From NCBI RefSeq assembly GCF_000200595.1, contig NC_014810.2, forward strand, positions 1,608,682 to 1,672,681: 64,000 nucleotides of DNA. The letters are read 5' to 3'. Positions 8,298 through 17,387 of this stretch are shown in pieces. Within the stretch, counting starts at the first letter, position 1. Each line of letters starts with the position of its first letter. Under the pieces are notes generated by a model, which searched no databases, was not told where the DNA came from, and saw only the letters and a list, made by a program, of their open reading frames with translations. This DNA comes from Helicobacter felis ATCC 49179 (GTDB taxonomy: Bacteria; Campylobacterota; Campylobacteria; Campylobacterales; Helicobacteraceae). A program made the position numbers and the translations under genes.

Positions 8298-9758
8298 CTA
8301 AAAATTGAAATAAATGAATCTAGAGGCGTGAACCGTATAGCCAAAGACATAAAACCCTATAAGTAAAATCGTGGTGCATATCCACCCCAAACGCCACAAA
8401 GAGAGTTTAAAACTTTCTAGGGCTTGGCAACTATTCTTAGCGCTAAAAGTGAGCAAAATAGCTAGAAGTGCAGCGGTTCCAATAAACAATTTGCCGGGTT
8501 TATCCAAATCAACCAACAAAACACTATGAGACCCACTCATCAAAAACATTGCCTTTAACACCTTGAATACATCAGAAAAGTCCTTAGCCCTAAAGAAAAT
8601 TAAAGTTATGTTCACATAATTGAAAGTGATAAACCACCCCAACCATGTGGGCAAAGGTTTGAGTTTGTATTTTTTGCGCACTTTCTTAGACCAGTAGTGA
8701 TTGATCACAACACCTAATCCGTGCAAAAGACCAAAGAAAACAAATAGCCAGCTTGCCCCATGCCAAAGTCCGGCGATCAAAAAGGCGATTACAATCGTCA
8801 ACATAGATTTATGGAAAGTAATTTGAGAAAATATGCGTACGATGGATACATATAGGTAATCAAAAATAAAACGACTCAAGGTCATGTGCCAGCGTTGCCA
8901 AAACTCTATCATGCTTGAAGCTTTATAAGGACTATTGAAGTTTTGGGGCAGGCGGATATTAAAGAGTAAAGCCACTCCAATAGCCATGTCTGTATACCCA
9001 CTGAAATCAAAATAGAGTTGGAAAGTATAGGATAAAGAGGTCATCCAGCCCTCCAAGGCAGAGAGTGTCTTAGAGGTGTCAAAGCCCAGAGTGGCGATTT
9101 TAGCAAGGCTATCAGCAATCACCACCTTTTTAAAAAGTCCAATGGAAAAAATAAACACCCCGCTTGCAATGTTGTCTAAAGAAATATGCTTATTGCTGTC
9201 TTGAGAAAATTGGGGCATCATCTCTTTATGGTGCACAATGGGACCGGCAATGAGTTTAGGGAAAAAAGTTACAAATAGTGCGTAATCTAGAAAGTTAGAG
9301 AAATTAGTAGGGGGGTTAGGTTCTATATTAGGGGAATCGATCTTGGCGTAACTATCCAATAAAAAAGTGATTTGCTGGATAGTGAAAAAGCTAATAGCCA
9401 AAGGCAGAGCCAAATGCAAGAGGTTAAAAGAGGTGCTAAAAGCGGTGTTGAAATTGTTGATGAAGAAGTCGGCGTATTTGAAGTAACCCAAGAGGGCTAA
9501 ATTAGTCACTAATCCTAAGCTTAAAAAGCCTTTGGCTAGCTTGGGTTTAGCCCACATCGCTTGCACAATGGCGTAGTTAAAAATAATGGAAATTAAAATG
9601 AGGGGGAGGTATTTGACATTCCAATAGGCGTAAAAAAACAAACTCGCCCCCACTAAAAACGCCTTCGCCCCCAAAGCACTCCAACGGCTTAAAACAAAAT
9701 AGCCCAAAAAGCTCAAGGGCAAAAACATAAAAATAAACTCTACAGAATTAAAAAGCAT
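8298..9758 (-). CDS. MBOAT membrane O-acyltransferase (AlgI/DltB-like)
   Basis: 486 residues, about 10-12 hydrophobic segments from residue 5 on. Family landmarks are LFFYAYWN near the N-terminus, QLYFDFSGYTDMAIG, FWQRWHMTLSRF (conserved His) and the active-site stretch AGLWHGASW with the invariant His. MBOAT proteins of the AlgI/DltB type pass an acyl group, often from a carrier protein or thioester, across the inner membrane to an extracytoplasmic sugar or lipid. It sits 13 bp downstream of an SDR gene in a run that also holds two MaoC domains, an ACP and FkbH, so the natural reading is that it transfers the acyl group built on that ACP to a surface glycan. Confidence 0.85.
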   Translation of the reverse strand: MLFNSVEFIFMFLPLSFLGYFVLSRWSALGAKAFLVGASLFFYAYWNVKYLPLILISIIFNYAIVQAMWAKPKLAKGFLSLGLVTNLALLGYFKYADFFINNFNTAFSTSFNLLHLALPLAISFFTIQQITFLLDSYAKIDSPNIEPNPPTNFSNFLDYALFVTFFPKLIAGPIVHHKEMMPQFSQDSNKHISLDNIASGVFIFSIGLFKKVVIADSLAKIATLGFDTSKTLSALEGWMTSLSYTFQLYFDFSGYTDMAIGVALLFNIRLPQNFNSPYKASSMIEFWQRWHMTLSRFIFDYLYVSIVRIFSQITFHKSMLTIVIAFLIAGLWHGASWLFVFFGLLHGLGVVINHYWSKKVRKKYKLKPLPTWLGWFITFNYVNITLIFFRAKDFSDVFKVLKAMFLMSGSHSVLLVDLDKPGKLFIGTAALLAILLTFSAKNSCQALESFKLSLWRLGWICTTILLIGFYVFGYTVHASRFIYFNF

Positions 9759-9771
9759 AAAAACCTTTCTG

Positions 9772-10482
9772 TTAAAATCCCAACCCGCCCGTGATGGGGA
9801 TGTTTAGCCCTGTCATGTAATCGCTCCCACTAGAGAGCAAAAAGAGCAACATGGGCACAATGTCCTTTGGGGTGGCGTTGCGCTTTAGAGGGTGGTTTTC
9901 AGCTGCCACCTGCACGATTTTAGGATCGATGCTTTCTAAAAACTTGGTTTCGATCATGGAGGGAGAGAGGCAGTTGATTTGAATATTGTGCTCCTTGTAA
10001 TCGCTTGCCATAGAACGCATGAGCCCTAACAAGGCATATTTCATCGTGGTATAAACGCTGGTGTGTTTGGGGGGGATGTTGCACACAAAACTTGAGAGCA
10101 TTGCCACCACCTTACCCCCCTGTTTTTGGTGCGCAAGGGGGGGTAAAAAGGCCTGCAACATCAAAAAGAAGCTTTGCACACTGGCGCTAAAGTCGTGTTG
10201 CAAGGCTTGGGGGGAGATGTCTTTAAGACGGGTGTAGGCATACTTGGGGTGGGCTAGATGCACGATTTTATTAGGCGTGGGGTGGTTAGCCTTAATGTTT
10301 TCAATCAAGGCTTGCACTTCTTGCAAAGAGCTTAAATCCGCCTTGAGGGGGTGTAAATTAGGCTTGTTGGGCAGGGGGCTTTTGTGGCTGTGGGCTAAAA
10401 TAATGGCTTCTCTTGGCAATGCCTCCAAAAGGGCTAGCCCCAAATCCGAGGAAGCCCCTAAGATTAAATAGGTATCTTTCAT
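9772..10482 (-). CDS. Short-chain dehydrogenase/reductase (FabG-like)
   Basis: 236 residues. Cofactor loop LGASSDLG near residue 7, catalytic Ser in MLSSFV, catalytic YTTMK (YxxxK), and a C-terminal MTGLNIPITGG close that is typical of 3-oxoacyl-ACP reductases. Start overlaps the end of the MaoC gene (ATGA-type, 4 nt), so it is translationally coupled. In this context it probably reduces a beta-keto group on the ACP-bound chain before dehydration/hydration by MaoC. NADPH preference cannot be read here. Confidence 0.8.
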   Translation of the reverse strand: MKDTYLILGASSDLGLALLEALPREAIILAHSHKSPLPNKPNLHPLKADLSSLQEVQALIENIKANHPTPNKIVHLAHPKYAYTRLKDISPQALQHDFSASVQSFFLMLQAFLPPLAHQKQGGKVVAMLSSFVCNIPPKHTSVYTTMKYALLGLMRSMASDYKEHNIQINCLSPSMIETKFLESIDPKIVQVAAENHPLKRNATPKDIVPMLLFLLSSGSDYMTGLNIPITGGLGF

Positions 10483-10943
10483 TCTAAGACCTTGGCTAAA
10501 ATGTCTGCAGTGCTCACTAAAAAGGGTTCATCATTGATATTCTCAATGCGCGCTTTTAAACTTGCCACTTGGAAAGCCTCATTCAAATGCACAATGCGCC
10601 CGCTCACCTGCAAGCAATCCCCCACATACACGGGTTTTTTAAAGCGTAGGTCATAACTTAAAGACATGGCATATTCCCCGGGCAAGTGCTTACCCACTAG
10701 CCTAGAATAAAACATGCCCAGTGCCGCCCCGTGCAAGAGCACCCCCTTAAAACCCTTTGAAAGCATGTAATCCGTGTTGGCGTGCAAATGGCTATCATCG
10801 CCGCTTAGGACCCTGAATTTTTCCAACATTTCTGCAGTCACCACAACGCTAAACCCGCCACACATGCCCACACGCAATTCTTGAAACTTATACGCATGCT
10901 TTAGACCAACAGCCCCACCTGTAATTTGGCGCGGCTCACACAT
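10479..10943 (-). CDS. MaoC-like hydratase, second hot-dog domain
   Basis: If it starts at the ATG inside the slip region (10943) the protein is 154 residues and holds a complete MaoC fold: KFQELRVG entry strand, catalytic-type DDSHLH, GVLLHGAALG (His/Gly oxyanion region), RFKKPVYVGD. MaoC enzymes hydrate or dehydrate enoyl thioesters. The ATG overlaps the TGA of the first domain (ATGTGTGA), allowing re-initiation. With the G tract at 14 instead of 15 the two domains would be one 284-residue protein. Confidence 0.75.
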   Translation of the reverse strand: MCEPRQITGGAVGLKHAYKFQELRVGMCGGFSVVVTAEMLEKFRVLSGDDSHLHANTDYMLSKGFKGVLLHGAALGMFYSRLVGKHLPGEYAMSLSYDLRFKKPVYVGDCLQVSGRIVHLNEAFQVASLKARIENINDEPFLVSTADILAKVLE

Positions 10944-11334
10944 AGCTCCCCCCCCCCCCCCCGATGAGGGCATCAATGCCTGCGCTGATCTCGATCGTTT
11001 TAAAGCTTGCATTGCAATGGGTGATCTTGCCCCACACACGCAAATTTGCGGGGGCATAGAGAGGGTTTTTGAAAGCCACTTTAATCCCCTGAAAGAGAGC
11101 GTATTTACCGGGCAAATGCATCCCCACCAAAGTCGAGTAATACGCGCTGTGTAACATCCCATGCACCACGCAACCTTTAAAGCCTTTTTCTTTAGCGTAA
11201 GTAGGGTCTGTGTGTAGGGGATTGTGATCGCCACTCAGTGCACTAAAGTTTTGCAAATGTTGCGGGGTCAAATCTAGGCTAAAACTTTCCTCTAACCCCT
11301 CAAAGAGGTCGGCAAAGCGGTAGGTTTTAAGCAT
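10936..11334 (-). CDS. MaoC-like hydratase, first hot-dog domain
   Basis: 132 residues from ATG at 11334, which overlaps the ACP stop (ATGCTTAA). Motifs: SGDHNPLH (catalytic Asp/His), KGCVVHGMLH, FKNPLYAPANL, the canonical (R)-specific enoyl hydratase pattern. The domain is complete when the frame enters a G15 tract, adds five Gly and stops with SYV. Together with the next domain it resembles double hot-dog enzymes in which one domain is structural and the other catalytic. Here a homopolymer controls whether they are fused. Confidence 0.75.
   Translation of the reverse strand: MLKTYRFADLFEGLEESFSLDLTPQHLQNFSALSGDHNPLHTDPTYAKEKGFKGCVVHGMLHSAYYSTLVGMHLPGKYALFQGIKVAFKNPLYAPANLRVWGKITHCNASFKTIEISAGIDALIGGGGGSYV
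10948..10962. repeat. Poly-C/G tract, 15 nt, joining two MaoC domains
   Basis: Fifteen C on +. G14, 11 or 17 in the gene fuses both hot-dog domains; G15 as seen gives two separate, coupled frames; G16 leads to a stop about 20 codons later. Confidence 0.85.
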
Positions 11335-11578
11335 GCTCAAGTTTGCGTTCAATCAACGCCACCATTTCACCCACATTTTTAAGCCCTTGCAATTCGCTTA
11401 AGTGGAACTTGATTTTAAAATGTTTCTCAATGGCACTGATCAAACTAATGTGATTTAGGCTATCCCAATCCTCAATGTCGTTAGCGTTTGTGCTCTCATT
11501 GATGACTAAACTCGAGTCGTCAAAAATATCTCTAAAAATCTCTTGCAACTGGCTAAAAATCTGTGTTGTTTCCATCAT
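11327..11578 (-). CDS. Acyl carrier protein (FkbH partner)
   Basis: 83 residues. Phosphopantetheine Ser in EDWDSLNHISL. N-terminal MMETTQIF; two ATGs in tandem. Start overlaps the end of the FkbH-like gene (26 nt), and its end overlaps MaoC, so FkbH-ACP-MaoC-MaoC-SDR-MBOAT is a tightly coupled group on one strand. FkbH-type enzymes charge precisely such a discrete ACP with a glyceryl unit. Confidence 0.88.
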   Translation of the reverse strand: MMETTQIFSQLQEIFRDIFDDSSLVINESTNANDIEDWDSLNHISLISAIEKHFKIKFHLSELQGLKNVGEMVALIERKLEHA

Positions 11579-13330
11579 TTACCTTTATATAGTGGGGTTT
11601 GTCTGTGTGTTTCTCTAAATCCAAACTAAAAACGCTCCCGCCCTCGCTTTGGCTCTCTAAAGTGAAACCAAAGCCGGCATAAAGCTGGGCGACCATCGCA
11701 TTTTTAGGCGTGGGGTGGTAATAGCCCTTGAGGGTTTGCACGCCTAGCTTTCCAGCCTTTTTGACTAAGGCATTGAGCATGGCAAATTCTAGATCGCGCT
11801 TAAGAACCCGACAACTCATCAGCCAAATTTCTAAATGGCAAATCTCCCCCTCAATGCGCCCCACGCTGATCGCCACGATGCCATTGTCCCCGAATTTATC
11901 CACAAGCTGTCCATAAAGCGTGATATAAGCCGGACTTTGCGCCCACTCTTGCACTTGCGCTAGGGTACATCTCTTTGTGGTGCAGTTAAATTGGTTGGTC
12001 TTGTTGATGAGTTGGGTTAAGCGCTCAAAGGCATTGGGGTGAAAGGGGGCGATCAGGGCGCGCATTTCTAAGCTTTGTAAAAACTCGGCATAAGATCCAA
12101 ATTGTTGCTGTGCACTTTGGCGCTGGGCATTAGCTTGGTATTGGGCAGCGCGGGCTAAATCCTCTTGGCTAAGAGAAATGGGCTCAAAATACCCCGCTTC
12201 ATCTAGCTTTGTGGTGTAATCTTCAGGTTGCCCTATGTCGGGCACAGCCACGCTAGGCAATTGGGCAGAAACTAAAGCGCGCTCGGCCGGGTTGTCATCC
12301 ACAAAGACAAAGCTATCTAGCCCCAAATTGAGTTCTTTGGCAATCTCTACAATATTGCGATCTTTGGGCTCAAAATTGGCCTTAATACAAGCAAAATCAG
12401 CTGGTTTTAACAGCATGTTCTCATGCGAGAGTGCCAAAAGGGCGTTTTCATGCGTGTTTTTAGAGCAGATAGCAAGCACCACCCCGCGCTCTTTGAGTTC
12501 TAAAATATAGCGTTGGAAGGCACTATAGCTCTCAGCTAGTGCACTCTCACTTCCGATTACCAAGCCCGCTAAACCATCATCGGCAATCACCCCGCCATAA
12601 AGGGTATTATCCATATCCAAGATCAAGACTTTTTTAGAAAGCCCAAAAATAGCGCAGGTCAGCTTGCTCAAATTCAAAGCCACGCAAGCCAAGCCTTCAT
12701 AGCTCATCGCATACTTGGCGCGGTAGTATAGGCTAGGATCAAACCACTTAGACAGCCCCACTTGAGCGGACAGATACAACAAATCTTGCATATACACCGA
12801 GGGGTGTTCTTTGACAAGCTTGATAATGGCGGTGTTGAGAGCATGGATAAAATGGGTCTTGCCACTTGAATAATCCAAATTACCTAATGATCGGTGCTGG
12901 GGCAAATCAAAATTATTAATGATGATCGCGCAAGAATAACGGGTCTTTAAAGAGATGAGCATGATCTCTATTTTATTCATCTCTTGTTGGACAAGTTTGG
13001 CGATTTCTTCCGCTGAGGCGTTAAGTGCGGGGAAGTGCTCGATATTGAGCCAAGAGGTGTGTAAATAGATGAGATCGGGAGCAAAATCCCTTAAAGCGGG
13101 GTTTTCAAACGCGCTTTCTTCGTAGTAACGCCTGTAGTCGCTTTCATAAAAGCTAGGGGTGATACCCCTTTGGAGCAAAAAAACCTCCAAAAGGTCTTTA
13201 AGCTCGGCTGTGCTTGAGCCTCCTAAGAGGGCTATTTTCTTAGAAAGCCACCCCCCCCCCCCCCCGCAGAATCTAACAACTCTCTTTTGAGGCGTTTTTT
13301 ATGACGCAGAAAATACGAAATATCTTGCAT
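11553..13330 (-). CDS. FkbH-like HAD/GNAT enzyme, phase-variable, currently out of frame
   Basis: Family: FkbH, HAD superfamily subfamily IIIC, which takes a glyceryl group from 1,3-bisphosphoglycerate and loads it on an ACP. N-part: KKIALLGGSSTAELKD and FYESDYRRYYE; HAD motif I VLILDMDNTLYGG, later VFVDDNPAER; C-terminal GNAT-like domain with NQFNCTTKR and KGYYHPTPKNAMV. The best start is ATG at 13330, which gives the MQDISYFLRHKKRLKRE lead usual in the family; the gene then crosses a G15 tract. G13 or G16 keeps the frame (about 592 residues); G15 leads to a stop shortly after, so OFF here unless translation restarts downstream. First gene of its group. Confidence 0.85.
13251..13265. repeat. 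Poly-C/G tract, 15 nt, in the fkbH-like gene
   Basis: Fifteen C on +, starting after ~21 codons. In-frame at 13 or 16, out of frame at 15. Confidence 0.85.
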
Positions 13331-14030
13331 ACAATAACTTTAAAATTAAAAATTTGAAGATGAACATAAGCAAATCACTGTCCAACAACTCATAAAGACT
13401 ATAGAACTTTTGTTATCTGTCATAGGCAATAGTAGGTGCACTAATTGGCTATCATTTTGCTCCACTAAAACTTTTCTAATACGGGACCAAGAACACAACA
13501 CAAGGGAACCACCGTAAAAACATATTAACAGAACTTAGACTCATCTATTATACACCATAGTAATCAAAAATCACTAATTTTGTGAGAGTTGAGCATATCT
13601 TAAGCTAACTGCTTTTTATTTTGAAAACTAAAATATTTTTCACAGCACATATGTTCTAGGACACCATATGACAAGATGTAAATCGATTTGAAAAAATCTT
13701 GATAACATACAGGGACACAGAACGAGAAAATCAATCCCCCTAATTGGTAGTACTAGCCTAGAAAATCCAAATGCCTTTAGCATTCGGGCACTTCACTTAG
13801 AATCCAACTTATCTTGAGAACTATCCTGAGAATTGCTTTTGAGAAATTGCCCGAGTTGAGCACAAATCAATTTGGTCCTTTATCATAGGCTACTTGGCTA
13901 GATAGATTATGATGCGTATGTTGCTCTCCAGCGTTTCTAAAGACCTTAGATTGCTTTACATTTGTTTTGGTTTCGCTTAGCTTGTTTCTAGCTTAGTCTC
14001 TGTGTTCTCTAGGCTCCTTAGAGTGGTTTA
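13331..14030. other. Gene-free stretch upstream of the glycan cluster
   Basis: About 700 bp, AT-rich, stops in all frames, no repeat or convincing promoter beyond scattered TATA-like strings. It probably holds the promoter of the FkbH group (reading left) near 13340-13400, but I cannot place it. Confidence 0.5.
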
Positions 14031-14062
14031 GTTATGCTAGAATGCTTTTTAAAAGGATGTCC

Positions 14063-14188
14063 ATGCCATCACAAAAACCAAGTTCCCAAGAATACGCCAA
14101 AAAGCTCCAAAAAGTGCGTGCCGAATGTAAAGAGAGACTGAAAAACCCTGAGATCTTGGCGGTTTATCAACGATTGGCGCAAAAGTAG
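14063..14188 (+). CDS. Probable antitoxin of the Doc module, 41 aa
   Basis: ATG at 14063 with AAGGA five to six bases upstream; an ATG at 14057 overlaps that ribosome site and is less likely. 41 residues, Lys/Gln-rich (SQEYAKKLQKVRAECKERL), helical. Its TAG is followed at once by the GTG of the Doc-like gene. Position, size and charge fit an antitoxin that wraps or blocks the toxin, though it is not recognisably Phd. A possible -10 TAGAAT is near 14037. Confidence 0.6.
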   Translation: MPSQKPSSQEYAKKLQKVRAECKERLKNPEILAVYQRLAQK

Positions 14189-14572
14189 GTGTTTTATCTC
14201 GATCTACAAACTGCGGTTGAAATCCATGATGAAATCCTAGAGATCACGCAAGGGCTAAGGGGTTACAACTGCACAAGTCTTGGGTATTTACAGAGTGCTT
14301 TAAACAATATTCAAAACGACATTTATTACCCCGCTTTTGAATCTAAATTGGCGCATCTTGTCTTTTCTTGTGTGAAGTTCCACCCTTTTGTCGATGGCAA
14401 TAAACGCACAGCCGTGTATTTGGCAATCCACTTTTTAAAGCTCAATGACAAGCCTATTAGCGCAGATTGTGAAAAATTTTTTGAGCCATTAGTGTTAGAT
14501 ATAGCCACAGACAAAATCAATAAAAAACAGCTAGAGATAATCCTTGCAGAGTATTTACAAAAGCTCGATTAG
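14189..14572 (+). CDS. doc: Doc-family toxin (Fic fold kinase)
   Basis: 127 residues, standard Doc length. Signature FHPFVDGNKRTA (HxFxDxNKR, with Lys where Fic AMPylators have Gly), preceded by the FSCVKF helix. Known Doc phosphorylates elongation factor EF-Tu and stops translation. GTG start directly after the upstream small gene; the LDLQTAVEIHDEIL beginning fits the family. A plasmid-addiction role is the usual one and fits the surrounding replicon debris. Confidence 0.85.
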   Translation: MFYLDLQTAVEIHDEILEITQGLRGYNCTSLGYLQSALNNIQNDIYYPAFESKLAHLVFSCVKFHPFVDGNKRTAVYLAIHFLKLNDKPISADCEKFFEPLVLDIATDKINKKQLEIILAEYLQKLD

Positions 14573-14736
14573 CTCTAGATTAAAGCCTAAAAAACAACAA
14601 AACATGCCTTGTATGGTGTTGTCTTGTGTCTTGCTAGGGTTTTTAGGTTTTAAGTCATTCATAAACCACCCTTACTTCAAGCTCTTTTGCCACTTAGAGT
14701 GGCTTCTAGTGTGGCTAGAAAACATTTTTATCAATA

Positions 14737-15108
14737 TTAAATCCCTCTCCCCTTGCCTTTTTGATTCGCTAAAGATTTTTCTAAGTCCGCCTTTAGTTGT
14801 GTAGTTATGGCAACTTGCTCGTTTAATTGCGTTTGCGTGTTTATAAGCTCTGTCCGTAATTTGTCTTGCTCTCTTTGTAAATCATCTTTTTGTGTTTGCA
14901 AGCTCTCTACTTGATTTTCTAGCTTTGTAATCTTAGTTTTCTGTGCATTGTTCTACAAGCGTAGATCGGTGTTTCTAAGCTTGGTATTCTTATCCTCAAG
15001 GGTTTTTAATCCTTTTGTCCTTCTCTTCTAGCTCCGTTGTGAGCTTCAAGGTTTTGCCCTTATAGTATTGGGCATCCCCTTTGGCTGTCTCTAGCATTTG
15101 CCCATATG
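14737..15108 (-). pseudogene. Mobilization-protein coiled-coil remnant
   Basis: Reading left from hairpin locus C: a short frame with MLETAKGDAQYYKGKTLKLT, a frame break and stop near 14956, then KTKITKLENQVESLQTQKDD and a TAA at 14737. This is the Lys/Glu/Gln coiled-coil style of the MOBV C-terminal region at 1-1440 and 24-26 kb; no relaxase core remains. Its place behind the hairpins matches the hairpin-then-mob order at 23 kb. Confidence 0.5.
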
Positions 15109-15120
15109 CATCCCCCTACG

Positions 15121-15320
15121 GTCGTTTGAGTAGCAAATTATCAAGCGAACTTGTGAGCGCACCCTTTAGGGTTGATAATTTGCAAATTATCAAGCGAACT
15201 TGTGAGCGCACCCTTTAGGGTTGATAATTTGCAAACTATTACCCTTAAAAGGGACACTTCGCAAACTATTACCCTTAAAAGGGACACTTCGCAAGCTCGT
15301 TTGATAGTTTGCCCTGCGGG
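15121..15320. repeat. Hairpin locus C (inverted copy of locus B)
   Basis: Reverse complement of 23.05-23.24 kb: two tandem GCAAATTATC/GATAATTTGC stem-loops with the 31-nt conserved loop, and two units with CCCTTAAAAGGG. The copy extends into the primase 3' end; in total about 15112-15571 equals 22797-23250 inverted, with single-base differences. Confidence 0.8.
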
Positions 15321-15324
15321 GCTT

Positions 15325-16508
15325 CTAAGTGATAGGTGGCAATGCTAAATAGTGTTTTCTGTCTTCCGCACTTGGATAGTCTAAGCACTGATCTGCTACC
15401 CTGATGTAGTTATATTCAAACCTAACAAACACCACTCCATAATGCGCTTTGAGCGTGCGTTCTACTTCTTGTCGGCTATGCGCTCTAGCCATCGCGTTTC
15501 TAAGCACGACACAAAAGGCTGGATCAGGCACAAGAAACTCACAGCCCATTAGCTTTCCTAATTTGCGGGCAATGTTGTTCCATACGGGTGTGTCAAATTT
15601 CTCTGCAAGATAGGCATACACGCCATACTTCTTACCGCTCTTAAAGTCGTAAGCGATGTTATCATCTGTGATAGAATACTTAGCCGTGGCGGTTTTAATC
15701 ATGCGATAAGTCCCCTCTTTGTATTCTCGCACTATTCCCTCTAGCGTGTTGATGAGATCAGCGATGTGGATAGCGTTAATTCTGTCCTTATCGGCGATAA
15801 CGATGTGTCCGTGGCTACTAGATGTAGTTTGCGATGATTTAGGCGGTATAAAGGGTTTGTGTTCTGCTCTGCGTGCCTCTTGCTCTTGGCGTTCTTGGAT
15901 GAGCTCTTGTGTTGCCATTTGAAAATCTTATCCACGCGTGTTAAACGCCCTTGCACGACAATAGAGTCTATTAGTGGTGGTGTTGTGTGTCTAGCGTAGT
16001 AGCGTGCCATATCTCTCAAAGGTGCGTCATCCACATAGGCAATTAGCCCTAGCTTCTGTGCAAATATCTCTTGGAATTTGCGAAACAACTCTTTGTCCTT
16101 AATAAGCTCAATGGGTGGTGGGCTCTCAAGAGGGATGATAATCCTAAAGCGTTCTACATCAGGGCGTGAATCATTCTCTTTGAGTTTCTTGTAGTTGCGT
16201 GAGGGCACAATACCAAAGGCAATGCCATAATGCTTCAACAGATCACGCGCGCCCTTGATACTTAGTGGTTGCTTCTTGCTATCCTTGTCGTTATCTACAT
16301 CGTAAAAGAGAAACGGGTGCAAGGCTAACACATTCTCGCCACTGCGCTGGTGCTTAGTAGAGTAGTCTAGGCTAAAGTGTGCCACAGAAACATCGTAGCT
16401 GATTGCATGCAACAACACATCTTGCCACTTCTCAAGCTCTATGACTTGCCAATGATCCAACGCATGGTAGTTGCTCGGGTTTGATAGACTAATAGCGAAT
16501 TTACTCAT
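15325..16508 (-). pseudogene. Plasmid primase (RepB'-like), frameshifted
   Basis: Archaeo-eukaryotic-primase-like protein, homologous to the intact copy at 58.5-59.7 kb. Start ATG at 16508 with AAGGAG upstream. Motifs: LFYDVDND (acidic DxD, metal site), FGIVPSRNYK, ERFRIIIPLE, DMARYYARH. Near 15920, after VDKIF, one base is missing relative to the 41-kb homologue, and the C-terminal part (MATQELIQERQEQE onward) lies in another frame. It would prime the complementary strand at the plasmid origin. Last gene of a helicase-initiator-primase set, the IncQ order. Confidence 0.75.
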
Positions 16509-16577
16509 GTGTGCTCCTTGACTTTCATCTTGTGCGGTCTTATCACCCAATCCCGTCTATCTGTGGTAGGCACAACC

Positions 16578-17374
16578 TCAATACGCAAGTGCTCCATCAA
16601 CACATCTAGGAAAAGCTGGTTTTGAAGTTGCTTTGATCTCAACGGCTTGTCTAGGGGTGTAAAACTCAGGGATGTTAAGCTCTTGCATCACCCCCTCTAA
16701 GCTCCGTCCAAACCAGCCGTATTTTCCATATCGTGGCTTATCCTTGAGCACAGATTGCAAAATCGCAACCACAGCCGCGCGGTGTTTTAGTTTAACTTGT
16801 TTGAGAGTGGCAAAGCCATTGTGATAGTGTCGCCTGTCAATGGGAGTGCCCTTTTGCACGAAGTCCAAATACTCCTTAGATAACCAAACTTCTAGCTGTG
16901 TGTCTTTGCTGATGACATCGCTCACAATCGCCCAACCATCAATCCGCGCGTGCTGTAAGTCCTCTAGCTTCTGCTCTAAAGACTTATAGTAATGGTGTGA
17001 GCGCCCTCCAAAGACTGACTGCGTCAGGGCATACCGCGTTGTGGTGATTTTGAGTTTCCCGCTCTTTGGCTCAAAGCCCTTGAATTTCTCCTCACAGCTC
17101 AAGGCTAATAGGCATTCTAAGATTGTCTTGTGCGACATCCTCAAAAGCGTTTGTGTGAGCTTATAGTTGCGCTTGTTCCATTGAATCACCCTTGGCAACT
17201 TGTGATCTAAATCGCTTTGCTCGCCTTTTTTCGCTTGTCAATGGGTGCAAATAAGGATGTCCCACACTCCATCACGCTAGTGGTAAAAAACTCTTTGGGG
17301 GGTTCAAACTTGACTCTCTTTTGCGTTCGTCCCTCTTGCGATGCTTCCAATGCTCTTGCTATGTTTGTTGCCAT
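16578..17374 (-). pseudogene. Replication initiator (RepC-like), frameshifted
   Basis: From ATG at 17374 (MATNIARALEASQEG), 54 codons to a stop at a run of six A; one extra A would join KKGEQSDLDHKLPRVIQWN and the remaining ~200 residues. The body has a winged-helix look (SHKTILECLLALS, TTTRYALTQSVFGGRSHHYY, LKHRAAVVAILQSVL) and a Tyr/Arg-rich end. It lies between helicase and primase, where IncQ plasmids have the iteron-binding RepC. The RepC assignment is mainly contextual. Confidence 0.55.
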
Positions 17375-17387
17375 TTTCACACACTCC

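Noticed and set aside
14544..14804. 86-codon frame after Doc
   Set aside because: Out of frame overlap with the Doc end, no ribosome site, low-complexity hydrophobic tail; lies over the mob remnant.
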